Shown: positions 7,930 through 18,294, counted from the stretch's first letter. The stretch: 64,000 bases of DNA from Clostridiales bacterium (GCA_003538975.1 DPQQ01000005.1:4939-68938); one strand, 5' to 3'. The notes: generated by a model from the letters alone, not told the origin. Translations and numbers: made by a program.

Positions 7930-9009
7930 TTATGATCGAGCTTTATAATCGGGCAGAAAGCCGGATAAAATCTTCTTCATTTCTTCTTTTTCCGGATTGG
8001 TTTCGGCAGCGGCTGTAAGGCGCAAAAGCTTTGGTAAAAAGTCGTCCGCGACCTTTTCGGTTTTTACGGAACTTATTTTTTTGTTTTTTGTCGGCGTTAC
8101 GGTCTCTTTTTTGCCGAAAAGATCTTCGGTTAACTTTTCGCCCGCCCGTAAACCGGTAACGCGTATTTTTATATCCTTATTCGGAATTAAACCATAGCTT
8201 TTTATAATTTTTTCGGCAAGTTCGTAAATATTTACCGGACTGCCCATGTCGAGTACGAATATTTCGCCGCCGGCCGAAAACGCCGCTGCGTGAAGAATGA
8301 GCGAAACGGCTTCCTTCACCGTCATAAAATATCTCGTAACGGTCTTGTCGGTAACGGTAACCGGACCGCCCCTTTCTATCTGCATTTTAAAAATAGGAAC
8401 GACCGAACCGCTCGAACCGAACACGTTGCCGAATCTGACTGCCGAAAAATTAGTTTTTGACCTTTCGTTCATATATCCCGCGATCATCTCGGCGATTCTC
8501 TTCGTCGCGCCCATAACGCTCGACGAGCCGACCGCCTTATCGGTTGAAATAAGTACGAATTTTTCCGCTTTGTAATTATCCGCGGCAAGAGCGACGTTCA
8601 AAGTACCGGAGACGTTGTTTTTTACGGCTTCGGCAGGTTCTTCTTCCATAAGCGGAACGTGCTTGTGCGCCGCCGCATGAAATACTATCTGCGGACGGTA
8701 AGTTTTGAAAACTTCGTTTATTTTATCTTTGTCTCTCACACTCGCGACGACGGTTTTTATGTTTATATCGGGGTACTTTTCTTTCAGTTCAAGCTCCGTT
8801 AAATAAGCGTTGTTTTCGTAAATATCTAAAATTACGAGAGACTTCGGAGAATACGATGCTACCTGACGGCAAAGTTCTCCGCCGATAAATCCGCCTCCGC
8901 CCGTTACTAAAACGACTTTGCCTTTTATAATTTCTTCCGCTTCTTTATAAGTAAACGCTTCGACGCTTCTTCCGAGAAAATATTCTTCTTTTATGTTTTC
9001 GTTTTCCAT
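7930..9009 (-). CDS. CapD/FlaA1-like UDP-GlcNAc 4,6-dehydratase
   Basis: This 359-residue protein is a short-chain dehydratase/epimerase with a nucleotide-binding GGGGFIGGE at residues 37-45, HAAAHKHVPLMEEEP at 111-125, STDKAVG at 155-161 and MGATK at 166-170. The catalytic triad therefore reads Ser-Met-Lys, as reported for WbpM-type enzymes, instead of Ser-Tyr-Lys. Such enzymes make 4-keto-6-deoxy sugars for surface polysaccharides. It lacks the N-terminal membrane domain of full-length CapD/WbpM and has only about 30 residues before the Rossmann fold, so it should be soluble. No other polysaccharide genes are adjacent. Confidence 0.88.
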   Translation of the reverse strand: MENENIKEEYFLGRSVEAFTYKEAEEIIKGKVVLVTGGGGFIGGELCRQVASYSPKSLVILDIYENNAYLTELELKEKYPDINIKTVVASVRDKDKINEVFKTYRPQIVFHAAAHKHVPLMEEEPAEAVKNNVSGTLNVALAADNYKAEKFVLISTDKAVGSSSVMGATKRIAEMIAGYMNERSKTNFSAVRFGNVFGSSGSVVPIFKMQIERGGPVTVTDKTVTRYFMTVKEAVSLILHAAAFSAGGEIFVLDMGSPVNIYELAEKIIKSYGLIPNKDIKIRVTGLRAGEKLTEDLFGKKETVTPTKNKKISSVKTEKVADDFLPKLLRLTAAAETNPEKEEMKKILSGFLPDYKARS

Positions 9010-9108
9010 ATTTCAGTCCTTTTTCCTTTATTTTAGATTAACATATAATGCAAAATTTTTCAAGCGTAAACAAAAGTCTGTCTGAGTTATAAACCGGAAA
9101 AAATATTT

Positions 9109-9136
9109 TTAAATAAAAAACCGGATGAAAATCCGG
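9109..9136 (-). terminator. Intrinsic terminator of the V-ATPase operon
   Basis: CCGGAT at 9121-9126 and ATCCGG at 9131-9136 form a stem with a four-base loop. On the minus strand it is followed by a T-rich tract (TTTTTTATTT). It lies about 200 bases past the stop of ntpD. The 200 bases between contain no recognisable gene. Confidence 0.8.
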
Positions 9137-9334
9137 CTTGTTTATTTTTTTATTGTTTATTTTCCGCTTTATAGTAGGTTATATTTTATCTGCTTTTAAG
9201 CGGTTGTTTTTACCGCAGTTTGCGTCTTAGCAATGTTTCGGCGATACATTTATGATTTACAAAACATACCGTGGCGGCGTTTCGGTAAAACAGATAGCGT
9301 GAAACCGCACCGCTTTTAATAGCCGACAGATAAA

Positions 9335-9967
9335 TTACTGTCTTTCGGCAAGCATTTCTTTTACCTTCATAAGTCTCGTTCTCGAACTGCGGTCATCTTC
9401 TTCGAGCTTCATCGAAATATACTTTATGGTTTCCTTTAAGTTGGGGATCATAACGTTTTCGAGAGCGTTTACTCTTCTTTTGCCCTTTTCGATTTCGTCT
9501 GCGAGCATGCAGACGCTCTTTTCGACTTCGGCAAGACGGATAAGTTTATTAAGAACCTTACCCGCAAGTTCGACGGATTTATCGGCTTCACTCGTAACGT
9601 CTATTACGGAATAGGGCAGTTTATCGCCAGAACGGGTTTCTTTCAGTTCGAGTTTCGGGACTTCGACGCTCATTATGTTCGAAGTCGAACATTCGAGTTC
9701 CACCGAAACCGCCGGCATAGAAAAAGCAAGGTTTATTGCCGGTTCGGACATTAAGCTTCTCGCGACCGAAAACTGCGCGAGAACGCTTGCGACGTCGGCT
9801 TCCGCTTCGTCCCTTAAAGCTTTGTTTTCTCTTACTATTACGGAAAACCGGCGAACCATTTCGTCCGTTTTGTCCTTTAATAATTTATAACCCCTTTCCG
9901 CCGTTTTGAGTCTTGCTTTAAGCTTTTTAAGCTCCATTCGCGTCGGGTTAACGTTTATTCTTGCCAC
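9335..9967 (-). CDS. ntpD: V-type ATP synthase subunit D
   Basis: This 210-residue protein starts MARINVNPTRMELKKLKARLKTA, a near-invariant V/A-ATPase subunit D opening. Two long helices at the N- and C-termini form the coiled-coil central shaft that turns inside the A3B3 head. Length is normal. It is the last gene of the nine-gene operon, 47 bases after subunit B, and is followed by a terminator. Confidence 0.95.
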   Translation of the reverse strand: MARINVNPTRMELKKLKARLKTAERGYKLLKDKTDEMVRRFSVIVRENKALRDEAEADVASVLAQFSVARSLMSEPAINLAFSMPAVSVELECSTSNIMSVEVPKLELKETRSGDKLPYSVIDVTSEADKSVELAGKVLNKLIRLAEVEKSVCMLADEIEKGKRRVNALENVMIPNLKETIKYISMKLEEDDRSSRTRLMKVKEMLAERQ

Positions 9968-10014
9968 TTTTTACTCCGTTTTTTATATTTTCGGGTTAAG
10001 ATATTTTTGGTAAA

Positions 10015-11391
10015 TTATTCTTCTTTGCCGAGATGCTGTTCGATATAAACTTCTTTAATACGTTTAAGTTCAGATCTCGGTAATATTTTAAGAAGTTCCC
10101 AGCCGAGATCGAGAGTTTCGTCAATGCTTCTGTTTACGGTAAATCCTTGCGAAACGTACTTCTTTTCAAACTCTTCGGCAAATTTTGCGTAAAGCTTGTC
10201 GATGTCGGTAAGAGCGGCTTCGCCTAAGATAGCGGCGAGTTCTTTCGCTTCTTTACCTCTCGCATACGCCGCGAAGAGCTGGTTCATGGTGTCGGCGTGG
10301 TCTTCTCTCGTTTTTCCTTTGCCTATACCCTTGTCTTTAAGACGGGAAAGCGACGGAAGAACGTCGATAGGCGGATTTACGCCCTTTTTATAAAGTTCAC
10401 GCGATAAGATGATCTGACCTTCGGTAATGTATCCGGTAAGGTCGGGAATGGGATGCGTTTTATCGTCTTCGGGCATGGTGAGAATGGGTATCTGGGTAAT
10501 GGAACCTTTTTTGCCCTTTATTCTGCCCGCTCTTTCATACATGGAAGCAAGGTCGGTATAAAGATAACCGGGATATCCTCTTCTTCCGGGAACTTCTTTA
10601 CGGGCTGCCGAAACTTCTTTCAGAGCTTCGCAATAGTTGGTGATGTCGGTGATTATTACGAGAACGTGCATGCCGAGATCGTAAGCGAGATATTCCGCAG
10701 CGGTAAGCGCGAGATGCGGCGTCGCTATACGTTCGATCGCGGGATCGTTGGCTAAGTTTGTGAACATAACCGTTCTTTCGATAGCTCCGGTCTTCTTGAA
10801 GTCCTGTACGAAATAATCGGCTTCTTCGTAAGTGATGCCGACCGCCGCGAATACGACCGCGAACTTTTCGTCCGTACCTAAAACCTTAGCCTGACGAGCT
10901 ATCTGCGCGGCAAGTTCCGCATGAGGAAGACCGCTCATCGAGAACACGGGGAGCTTCTGACCTCTTACGAGCGTGTTAAGGCCGTCTATCGCGGAAACGC
11001 CCGTCTGAATAAATTCGTCCGGACATTCTCTTGCGGCGGGATTGATCGGTTCGCCGTTTATGTCCATATACTTTTCGGCGATAATCGGCGCGCCGCCGTC
11101 CTTAGGATTGCCCATACCGTCGAAAACTCTTCCGAGCATGTCTTCGGAAACGGCAAGTTCCTGTCCTTTTCCGATAAAAACGGCTTTGGACGTAGAAATC
11201 TGCAAGCCCTGCGCGCTTTCGAAAAGCTGAACGAGAGCTTTATCTTTATTTACTTCGAGAACCTTGCCGTAACGGACTTCGCCGTTTTTTTGTCTTATTT
11301 CGACGAGTTCGTTATACTTTGCGCCTTCGACGCCTTCGACGAGCATTATAGGTCCTACGACTTCCTTTATGGTTTTATATTCCTTAAGCAT
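10015..11391 (-). CDS. ntpB: V-type ATP synthase subunit B (non-catalytic)
   Basis: This 458-residue protein has the subunit B signatures [16 protein letters not shown] and the segment reading [19 protein letters not shown]. It lacks a canonical Walker A lysine motif, as expected for the regulatory nucleotide-binding subunit that alternates with A in the hexameric head. It overlaps the end of ntpA by 8 bases, so the two are translationally coupled, giving the 1:1 stoichiometry needed for the A3B3 ring. Length is typical. Confidence 0.96.
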   Translation of the reverse strand: MLKEYKTIKEVVGPIMLVEGVEGAKYNELVEIRQKNGEVRYGKVLEVNKDKALVQLFESAQGLQISTSKAVFIGKGQELAVSEDMLGRVFDGMGNPKDGGAPIIAEKYMDINGEPINPAARECPDEFIQTGVSAIDGLNTLVRGQKLPVFSMSGLPHAELAAQIARQAKVLGTDEKFAVVFAAVGITYEEADYFVQDFKKTGAIERTVMFTNLANDPAIERIATPHLALTAAEYLAYDLGMHVLVIITDITNYCEALKEVSAARKEVPGRRGYPGYLYTDLASMYERAGRIKGKKGSITQIPILTMPEDDKTHPIPDLTGYITEGQIILSRELYKKGVNPPIDVLPSLSRLKDKGIGKGKTREDHADTMNQLFAAYARGKEAKELAAILGEAALTDIDKLYAKFAEEFEKKYVSQGFTVNRSIDETLDLGWELLKILPRSELKRIKEVYIEQHLGKEE

Positions 11392-13144
11392 CGCTTTCTC
11401 CTCCGAGCGCTTTAAGTTCCGAGCAGAGCGTTATGTCGAGATCGTCGAGTTCGCTTATGTTTTCTTCGGGAACGTATTTCGCTCTGCCGATTTTTTCCTT
11501 TTCGGGAAGATTTATAATATCTGAATACTCCGCGCCTCTTGAAAGCGCAGCCTGTCCGAGTTCGTTAAAGTCGTAAATAAGTTTCAGCATTTTATGCTGC
11601 TTCGAAAGCGAAGTATATGTGTCTACTTCGTTGAAAGCGTTCTGATGAAGATAGTCTTCTCTTATGGTACGGGCGGTTTCCATCGTAAGTCTGTCTTTAT
11701 ACGAAAGCGCGTCCGCGCCGACGAGTCTTACGATTTCGTCGAGTTCGGCTTCTTCCTGCAAAACGGTAGCTATGAACAAGCGGTATTTTGCAAATTCCGC
11801 CGATACGTTGTCTTCGTACCACGGGGTAAGTCTGTCCGCATAGAGCGAATAACTCGTAAGCCAGTCGATCGCCGGGAAGTGTCTTCTGTAAGCGAGCGAG
11901 GCGGAAAGCCCCCAGAATACTTTTACTATTCGGAGTGTTGCCTGCGAGACGGGTTCCGAAAGGTCGCCGCCCTGAGGCGAAACCGCGCCGATCGCTGTTA
12001 TGGAGCCTTTCCTTTCGCCTGAACCTAACGTGTAAACGTAACCTGCTCTTTCATAGAATTCGGCAAGTCTCGACGAAAGATATGCGGGGTAACCTTCTTC
12101 GCCGGGCATTTCTTCGAGACGTCCGCTCATTTCACGCAAAGCTTCCGCCCAGCGGGAAGTGGAGTCCGCCATGATGGCTACGTTGTAGCCCATGTCTCTG
12201 AAATATTCCGAAATGGTTATACCCGTGTAAATAGACGCTTCACGCGCGGCGACGGGCATATCCGAGGTGTTTGCTATAAGAACCGTTCTCTTCATGAGCG
12301 GTTCGCCGGATTTGGGATCTTTAAGCGCGGGGAATTCGTTAAGAACGTCGGTCATTTCGTTACCGCGTTCGCCGCAGCCTATATATACGATTATGTCTGC
12401 GTCCGCCCATTTTGCGAGCTGATGCTGAACTACCGTTTTGCCGCTTCCGAAAGGTCCCGGAACGCACGCCACGCCGCCTTTGGCGACGGGAAACAAAGTA
12501 TCTATAACCCTCTGACCGGTGATTAGCGGTTCGTTGGGAGTAATTTTCGATTTATAAGGTCTGCCGCGACGGACGGGCCACTTCTGGAGCATGCAAAGTT
12601 CTTTTTCGCCGTCTTTCGTCTTTACCTTTGCGACGGTATCCGTTATGGTGAAGTCTCCCGGATATATTGCGGTAAGTTCGCCTTCCACGCCGTAAGGAAC
12701 CATGATTTTATGCGAGACGATAGCCGTTTCGTCGACAACGCCGATTATATCTCCTGCCGAAACCTTGTCTCCGACGTTCTTAACCGGTTTAAAGGTCCAC
12801 TTTTTGTCTCTGTCTAAATTGTTTACTTTAATACCTCTCGAGATTCTGTCGCCGTATTTTGCGTAAACCTTGTCGAGAGGTCTCTGTATACCGTCGAAAA
12901 TGCCTTCGATAAGTCCGGGAGCGAGTTCTACCGAGAGCGGAGCAAAGGTCGATTCGACGATGTCGCCGGGACCTAAGCCGCTGGTTTCTTCGTAAACCTG
13001 AATGGAAGCCTTGTCGCCGCGGAGTTCGATTATTTCGCCGACAAGACCTAATTCGCCAACGCGGACTACGTCGTAAATTTTGCTGTCTGCCATGTTTTCC
13101 GCAACGATGAGCGGTCCGGCAACTTTTATAACTTTACCTTGCAT
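11384..13144 (-). CDS. ntpA: V-type ATP synthase subunit A (catalytic)
   Basis: This 586-residue protein carries the Walker A motif GPFGSGKT at residues 230-237 and the A-subunit-specific non-homologous insertion between about 110 and 200. It also has [12 protein letters not shown] and [11 protein letters not shown]. It hydrolyses or makes ATP in the soluble head. Its ATG overlaps the stop codon of ntpF by one base. Length is typical of bacterial V/A-ATPase A subunits and no key residue is missing. Confidence 0.97.
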   Translation of the reverse strand: MQGKVIKVAGPLIVAENMADSKIYDVVRVGELGLVGEIIELRGDKASIQVYEETSGLGPGDIVESTFAPLSVELAPGLIEGIFDGIQRPLDKVYAKYGDRISRGIKVNNLDRDKKWTFKPVKNVGDKVSAGDIIGVVDETAIVSHKIMVPYGVEGELTAIYPGDFTITDTVAKVKTKDGEKELCMLQKWPVRRGRPYKSKITPNEPLITGQRVIDTLFPVAKGGVACVPGPFGSGKTVVQHQLAKWADADIIVYIGCGERGNEMTDVLNEFPALKDPKSGEPLMKRTVLIANTSDMPVAAREASIYTGITISEYFRDMGYNVAIMADSTSRWAEALREMSGRLEEMPGEEGYPAYLSSRLAEFYERAGYVYTLGSGERKGSITAIGAVSPQGGDLSEPVSQATLRIVKVFWGLSASLAYRRHFPAIDWLTSYSLYADRLTPWYEDNVSAEFAKYRLFIATVLQEEAELDEIVRLVGADALSYKDRLTMETARTIREDYLHQNAFNEVDTYTSLSKQHKMLKLIYDFNELGQAALSRGAEYSDIINLPEKEKIGRAKYVPEENISELDDLDITLCSELKALGGESDA

Positions 13145-13482
13145 TATTTGTTTCCTTCCTTGTCTTTGACGTTAAATAAAATATCAACGCCGAGAGCCTT
13201 TTCCATAGCGTCTTTGAGTACCGCCGTGCCGTAACCGTTGCTTCCCTTGCCCGACGGAACGGAGAGAACTATCGGGTACGAAGCCGAAACGTATTTTTTT
13301 ATCGTTTCGTCTATCTGCTCTGCTATATCGTCGGTTACGAAAATTATTTTATATTCTTTTGCGAGTTTTTTTAATGTCGAGGCTGCTTCTTCCGCACCTT
13401 TTACGGGGAACGGAACTATACCTACCGACGAAAAGACGGTTACGCCGTCCCCGTCGCCGATTATAGCCATTTTACCATTCAT
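13144..13482 (-). CDS. ntpF: V-type ATP synthase subunit F
   Basis: This 112-residue protein has the small alpha/beta fold pattern of subunit [19 protein letters not shown] at the start, then [13 protein letters not shown]. Subunit F binds the D shaft in the central stalk. It overlaps the end of ntpC by 11 bases and is followed directly by ntpA. Length is normal. Confidence 0.88.
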   Translation of the reverse strand: MNGKMAIIGDGDGVTVFSSVGIVPFPVKGAEEAASTLKKLAKEYKIIFVTDDIAEQIDETIKKYVSASYPIVLSVPSGKGSNGYGTAVLKDAMEKALGVDILFNVKDKEGNK

Positions 13483-14443
13483 AGCTCTTCCTCAGCCTCC
13501 CCTTTATATCCGCTTCGGACATGCCGTTCAGTAATCCTACCATCACTATGCGCACGTTTTCGAGTTCGCGTTTTTTATAGTAGCAGTACAGCATGAAGGG
13601 ATAAATTTTTTCGGAAGAATACTTCTTTTTAAGAAGATATTCCATAATAAGATCGTCCGAATGTTTTTCAAATTCCGAAAGCGCGCGGTTTTCTTCTTTC
13701 GCTCTGAATGCGAGCGATAACGTTTCCGCCTTTTCTTTATTCTTTTTTACGGAACTTATATCTATCGTTCCCATAGATATTGCTTTAAGTTCGTTTTTAT
13801 CGAAACTGCCGCCCGGTACGAACGATTTTTCGGCTTCTTCGTAAGGTTTACGAAGAGCGAGCGAAACGTTTATCTCGTCCGCTTTTAAGCCGTAAAGATT
13901 TTTAAGATCTAAGTCTTTCTTCGAAACGACGTAAAGCCTTTTATAAAGAGCGGATTTAAAAAGTTCGTCTGTTTTAGAGCCTGTCGCAATATGTTCGACG
14001 AACATTCTGTCCGCCGCCAGAAGCGCTTCTTTAAGTTCTTTTCCGAAGCCGTCGTATTCGTCTACGAGAATTTTTTCTTTAAGCTCCGCGCATTTTATAA
14101 GGCCTTCAGCCATAAGCATAGGTTCCGGATCGACTTTGAGATATTTAGCCCTTAAATACGCCTGCGCGTTATAAAAATCGTTGCCGGTAATAAAAAATTC
14201 GGTAAAAGCTTCCGACGTGCAGTATTCTTTTATAAAATCGAACAGCTTATTTTCTTCCGCGCGGATAAGAAGCTCGAATTCGAGCGGCGATTTAACGCTT
14301 ACGCCGCCTCCGAAATCGACTTCCGCCAATATTCCGAGAGCCTCTTCGGGCGTTGCCCCGGTCATTCTGTTGATGCGTTCGTTGCCTAAAAAATACTTTT
14401 CGGAAGCAACGGCAAGCGCATTTGAGTACGTGGAGTTTTTCAT
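13472..14443 (-). CDS. ntpC: V-type ATP synthase subunit C
   Basis: This 323-residue, largely helical protein sits between the E and F genes, which is the normal place for subunit C (the socket linking the central shaft to the membrane ring). It starts MKNSTYSNALAVASEKYFLG, with the Y-x-x-A-x-A segment common in C subunits, and ends with [22 protein letters not shown], the family's C-terminal R-G-R-x-Y-like signature. Subunit C diverges strongly, so position in the operon is part of the evidence. Confidence 0.88.
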   Translation of the reverse strand: MKNSTYSNALAVASEKYFLGNERINRMTGATPEEALGILAEVDFGGGVSVKSPLEFELLIRAEENKLFDFIKEYCTSEAFTEFFITGNDFYNAQAYLRAKYLKVDPEPMLMAEGLIKCAELKEKILVDEYDGFGKELKEALLAADRMFVEHIATGSKTDELFKSALYKRLYVVSKKDLDLKNLYGLKADEINVSLALRKPYEEAEKSFVPGGSFDKNELKAISMGTIDISSVKKNKEKAETLSLAFRAKEENRALSEFEKHSDDLIMEYLLKKKYSSEKIYPFMLYCYYKKRELENVRIVMVGLLNGMSEADIKGRLRKSYEW

Positions 14444-14462
14444 GTTTTAATTATCTTTTATT

Positions 14463-15038
14463 TCACGAAAAGAGTTCTTCCGCAATTTTTGCGGAAAGCG
14501 AATCCTTCTTTTCGTCAAGAACCTGTCTGAACGACAAATCTTTGTCGCATATTTTGCCGATGAGCTTTACGCCGCCCTTAAAGTCTCCCTTTTCGGGCGA
14601 AACGGTTAAGTTTCTCTCTTTATAAATGCCAAGCGTTTTTATATCGCCGTCCGTAATCACTCCGTCGTCCGATAAAACGACTTCGTCCCTGTCTTCCGCG
14701 CTTAAAACAAGAAGTTTGTCGACGAGAGCCAGATAGTCGGACTTTTGAAGAGCGCAAAGTTTGTCGTACGCTCTTAAAAAGACTTCGGACAAAACTTCCT
14801 GCTTCGCTTTAAGAACGAGCTTCTTTGCGTCGAGAGCCGCCACCGTTTTTCTTCGGCGGAGAGTTTCGGCTTCGTCCGAAGCGTATTCGCTTTTAAGTTT
14901 ATTGTTAAGTTCTTCGGCAAAAGCCTTCGCGTCTGAAATAAGTTTATCGGCGTCTTCGTTACCCTTCTGGGCGATTTTAGCCGCTTTTTCTTCCGCTTCG
15001 GACATTATCGTGCCGATTATAGCTTCTTTGCTGTCCAT
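14463..15038 (-). CDS. ntpE: V-type ATP synthase subunit E
   Basis: This 191-residue protein has a long N-terminal coiled-coil rich in Ala, Glu and Lys (residues 1-85) and a globular C-terminal domain, as in the peripheral stalk subunit E. It pairs with the G/H subunit encoded at the start of the operon. It lies 32 bases downstream of ntpK and 19 bases before ntpC. Confidence 0.88.
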   Translation of the reverse strand: MDSKEAIIGTIMSEAEEKAAKIAQKGNEDADKLISDAKAFAEELNNKLKSEYASDEAETLRRRKTVAALDAKKLVLKAKQEVLSEVFLRAYDKLCALQKSDYLALVDKLLVLSAEDRDEVVLSDDGVITDGDIKTLGIYKERNLTVSPEKGDFKGGVKLIGKICDKDLSFRQVLDEKKDSLSAKIAEELFS

Positions 15039-15070
15039 TTAATTTACCTTTTTATTTATTTTCGGCAAAA

Positions 15071-15511
15071 TTAAGCGATTAAAAGAATCGAAACGACAAG
15101 ACCTAAAATCGCGTAAGTTTCGACCATTGCCGGGAAAAGAATGAGCTTACCGGAAAGAGAATCTTGCTTTGCGATGGTGTTGATACACGCAACCGAAGTA
15201 AGTCCCTGGAAGATAGCGGTGATTAAACCCGTTACCATCATCGGAAGCGAAGCCATCAATACTTTTAAGCCTGCCGCTACCGTCATAGTCGCGGTTACGC
15301 TGCCTAAGCCGATGATTCCGAATACGAAACCGTAAATACCCTGAGTAGCGGGTAAAACTACGAGTACGAGTACTTTGCTGAATTTTTTGGGATCTTCAGA
15401 CAAAACGCCCGCAGCCGCGCTGCCGGTTTTGAAAAGTCCGAGCGCAGAACCTACGCCGCAAAGCGCGGCGGTAAGAGCCAAACTCAAAATTGCGATAACT
15501 TGTCCTGACAT
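15071..15511 (-). CDS. ntpK: V-type ATP synthase subunit K (rotor ring)
   Basis: This 146-residue protein has four hydrophobic helices made of two homologous hairpins, as in the duplicated c-type proteolipid of V-ATPases. The residues that hold Na+ in Enterococcus hirae NtpK have counterparts here: LPATQGIY at 53-60 (Leu53, Thr56, Gln57, Tyr60), Gln102 in FQG, and Glu131 in VETYA. This favours Na+ coupling over H+ coupling, although the residue match is not proof. The gene is preceded by a good ribosome site. Confidence 0.95.
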   Translation of the reverse strand: MSGQVIAILSLALTAALCGVGSALGLFKTGSAAAGVLSEDPKKFSKVLVLVVLPATQGIYGFVFGIIGLGSVTATMTVAAGLKVLMASLPMMVTGLITAIFQGLTSVACINTIAKQDSLSGKLILFPAMVETYAILGLVVSILLIA

Positions 15512-15591
15512 AATATATTCCTCCGTTATTATGTTACTTTTTTATAAGGCGGCAAAGCCTGCCTTTTGTTTTATTTTTTGATATATCCCGA

Positions 15592-17613
15592 TTACTTTTC
15601 GGGCGAAACGTAAATATAATCGTACTTCGATCCGAGCGGTACGAAAGGTCTGCCTTCGCCCGTGTAGAATTTTCCGAAGAATTCGATATACTGAAGTCTG
15701 CTGTCGTGTATATATGCACCGAGTACGCCCATCGCTAAGTTGAAAGCGTGCCCCGCAATCATTATGAGTATACCGGCGACTATGCCGAAGCCTCCGTTCG
15801 CCATGATGGGAGCGGCTAAGTTCACGTTAAAGGTCTGCGCTATCATCATACCCGAAAGCATAAGACCGAAAAGTCTGGCATAAGAGAGTATGTCGCTCAT
15901 AAGATTGATAAGTCCGTATACCGAGCCGAACGCTTTGGTGAATTTACCGAAACCTTTTTCGTGTCTTCCGGCAAACACGGCGGCGAATACAAGTCCGACC
16001 GCAGCCGTGATAAGCCCCGGCACCGTCATCGATTCGAAAAAGTTCCTTACGCCCGGCTTCATGGAATCGACAAATCCCGGAACGAGATAGTTGAGTATGA
16101 ATACGAAAGCCGCGAAAACGAATCCTATAAAGAATACCACCCACGAGATTCCTTCGCATATGCCGCCGAATATATCGCCTTTGCGGAAGAAATTTATCGC
16201 TTTTACGAGATACCCCGCCGCGATGTGTATAACTCCCATGAGCAAACAGAGCAGTAATATAAGCTTCATTCCGCTCGTATCTCCGCCGTCCGGTATCGGA
16301 CTCGGAAGGATCGCTTTATACGGAAGAGCAAACCCGAAGTACGAGTTGAACAGAGCTCCCCACAAAATGGTGAACGCGCCGCTTATCGCGATGACGTTCC
16401 AGAGCTTCGGCGATTTGCCCGGTTTTGTTCTCTTTGCTAGAACAAGTCCCAATATTATCATAAGCGCGCCGTAACCTACGTCCGCCATGATTACGCCCAT
16501 GAACATCATATAAAAGAAGAACACAAAACCGTTGGGATCGTATTCTCTGTAATCGGGCGTGGAATACATATCGGTTACGAATTCCGCCTGGCTTACGAGT
16601 TTGTTGTTTTTGCATAAGGTCGGCGGGGTGTCGTCGTCCGTCGGAACGGAATATTCGACAACAACCGCTTCCGTTACTTTATTAAGCGCAGATTTTACTT
16701 CTTCTTCCTTTTCTTTCGGAAGGTATCCTTCGAGAACGAAAGTCTTCGAGGTATATCTGAACTTTTCGGAATCTTTGAACTTTTCGAGTCCGAACTTATA
16801 ATAATCGGCGAGAACGTACAGATCTTTTATTTTATCCGCTTCGTCGTAAACGGCTTTTAACAGCCGCTTTTCTTCCGCTATCGAGTCGGCGTATTCTTTA
16901 TCGAGGCGTTTAAGTTCTTCCGCCGCCGAAACGCTTTCGGTAAACGGACACTTCGTGAAGCCGTTAGAAGAAAGAACGGGAGCTACAACGTCGTCGTTTT
17001 CTTTAAGACTTATCACAACTACGGTAACGGGATCGGATCCGGAATACTCTGTTACCGCAACCGGAATATCCGTTTCGGACAGAGCCGAAAGGAGCTTTAT
17101 TCCGTCCTTTTTTATCTGACCGAGCCTTACTCTGGTTTTAGCCGTATCTTTATAGTCCGAAAATACGCCTTCGGCTTCTTTATACGGAACATACTGCTCG
17201 TATAAAGCCTTTATCTTCTGTCTCGACGAAACTTCTTCGGCTATCTTTTTTTCGTAACCCAAAGTCCTTTCGACATACGCGTTAAGCTCGGCTTCCTTTT
17301 CTTTTATCGAAAAAAATTCGTCGAACCCTATGACCGGCGTGTCCGAAAGCCCTTTTATATCGCGGGACTTGTCGTAAAACGCTTCTCCTTTAACTGCCGA
17401 CAAGGTTTTGAAAACGAATTCTATACAATCTTTTACTTCGCCGGACTTTTTTATGAGTTCGTCCGGAACCGTTTCGGACGGCAAAAAAGTATCGGCTACC
17501 TCTTCGGTGTCGATAACCTCGACCGAACGCGTTTTCGAAAGCGCGTCGAGTATTTCGTTTTTCTGTGAGGACAAAGCGCAAAGTTTAAGCTTTGTCATTT
17601 CGACGATTGCCAT
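15592..17613 (-). CDS. ntpI: V-type ATP synthase subunit I (membrane stator)
   Basis: This 673-residue protein has a soluble N-terminal half (about 1-365, with coiled coils) and a membrane half of about seven or eight helices (about 365-655). It contains the conserved SDILSYARLFGLMLSG with the essential arginine that faces the rotor ring. It forms the ion path together with subunit K. It begins one base after the G/H gene ends and precedes ntpK by 80 bases. Confidence 0.95.
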   Translation of the reverse strand: MAIVEMTKLKLCALSSQKNEILDALSKTRSVEVIDTEEVADTFLPSETVPDELIKKSGEVKDCIEFVFKTLSAVKGEAFYDKSRDIKGLSDTPVIGFDEFFSIKEKEAELNAYVERTLGYEKKIAEEVSSRQKIKALYEQYVPYKEAEGVFSDYKDTAKTRVRLGQIKKDGIKLLSALSETDIPVAVTEYSGSDPVTVVVISLKENDDVVAPVLSSNGFTKCPFTESVSAAEELKRLDKEYADSIAEEKRLLKAVYDEADKIKDLYVLADYYKFGLEKFKDSEKFRYTSKTFVLEGYLPKEKEEEVKSALNKVTEAVVVEYSVPTDDDTPPTLCKNNKLVSQAEFVTDMYSTPDYREYDPNGFVFFFYMMFMGVIMADVGYGALMIILGLVLAKRTKPGKSPKLWNVIAISGAFTILWGALFNSYFGFALPYKAILPSPIPDGGDTSGMKLILLLCLLMGVIHIAAGYLVKAINFFRKGDIFGGICEGISWVVFFIGFVFAAFVFILNYLVPGFVDSMKPGVRNFFESMTVPGLITAAVGLVFAAVFAGRHEKGFGKFTKAFGSVYGLINLMSDILSYARLFGLMLSGMMIAQTFNVNLAAPIMANGGFGIVAGILIMIAGHAFNLAMGVLGAYIHDSRLQYIEFFGKFYTGEGRPFVPLGSKYDYIYVSPEK

Positions 17614-17614
17614 T

Positions 17615-17923
17615 TTATCCGATAATTTCCTTTACCACTTCGTCCGCGCACGCGTCGATTTTTCCGCTTACCGCTTTTTTAAGCTCTTCCGCTTTCGCTT
17701 CGCCGCTCATTATTTCAGCGGCGTAAACTTCGTCGGACTTTGCGGCGATTGCTTTCACGTTCTCCGCGCGACGGGTTTTGATTTCTTCCGCAGCGGCTTT
17801 TTTAAGTTTGTCCGCCGTCTGTTCCGCATTATAAACGGTTTCTTTCGCAGCTTCGGCAGCTTGCTCTATCATTTCTTCCGCCTGTTTTTCGGCTGCGAGT
17901 ATAGATGAAATAGTTTCGTTCAT
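17615..17923 (-). CDS. V-type ATP synthase subunit G/H-like (peripheral stalk)
   Basis: This 102-residue protein is almost entirely one amphipathic Ala/Glu/Lys-rich helix (AEKQAEEMIEQAAEAAKETV and onward), the expected form of the stalk subunit that pairs with E. It is the first gene of the operon, starting at an ATG at 17923 with AAAGGAAAG eight or so bases upstream. The sequence is low in complexity, so position in the operon carries much of the assignment. Confidence 0.82.
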   Translation of the reverse strand: MNETISSILAAEKQAEEMIEQAAEAAKETVYNAEQTADKLKKAAAEEIKTRRAENVKAIAAKSDEVYAAEIMSGEAKAEELKKAVSGKIDACADEVVKEIIG

Positions 17924-18018
17924 AATCTTTCCTTTTTGCGTGGTACCGCGTCTCAGTACGAAATTTGCATTTAATATATAAATATTTAAATAGTTGTATA
18001 TTAAATCGCACTAAAATA

Positions 18019-18047
18019 ATAATATAATAAAAAAACGACTTAGTCAA
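18019..18047 (-). promoter_or_regulatory. Sigma-A promoter of the V-ATPase operon
   Basis: On the minus strand TTGACT (18042-18047) is followed after 17 bases by TATTAT (18019-18024). The predicted start of transcription is near 18012, leaving a leader of about 90 bases before the first gene. The rest of 17924-18294 is AT-rich and holds the terminator of the neighbouring operon but no gene. Confidence 0.7.
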
Positions 18048-18189
18048 TAGTTAATTTAAAATTTTTACTCTCTAACTTTAATTTTGTTACTTTTTGCACA
18101 AATCGTTTGGTTATTTTTAGCCATATAACCGCTCCTTAAACATCGGCGGCAACATGGTCCGAACGCAATCTTACCGTTTCTTTACGTTA

Positions 18190-18215
18190 AAAAAGGACCC
18201 CGAAGAGTCCTTTTT
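18190..18215. terminator. Bidirectional-looking intrinsic terminator
   Basis: AAAAAGGAC (18190-18198) pairs with GTCCTTTTT (18207-18215) around an eight-base loop. T-rich tracts flank both sides. It lies downstream of the membrane-protein gene at 18295, whose transcript it would end, and also shields the V-ATPase promoter. Confidence 0.85.
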
Positions 18216-18294
18216 GTTTTTATTTATTTTGGTCTTATTTTAGTTCTGCGGTACGGTTTCGCCGCACCGTGTCGCGTTTAACAAGTCCTTTTTA

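Noticed and set aside
16091..16474. Plus-strand frames opposite the V-ATPase genes
   Set aside because: These are shadows of strongly conserved ntpI codons and have no start signals.
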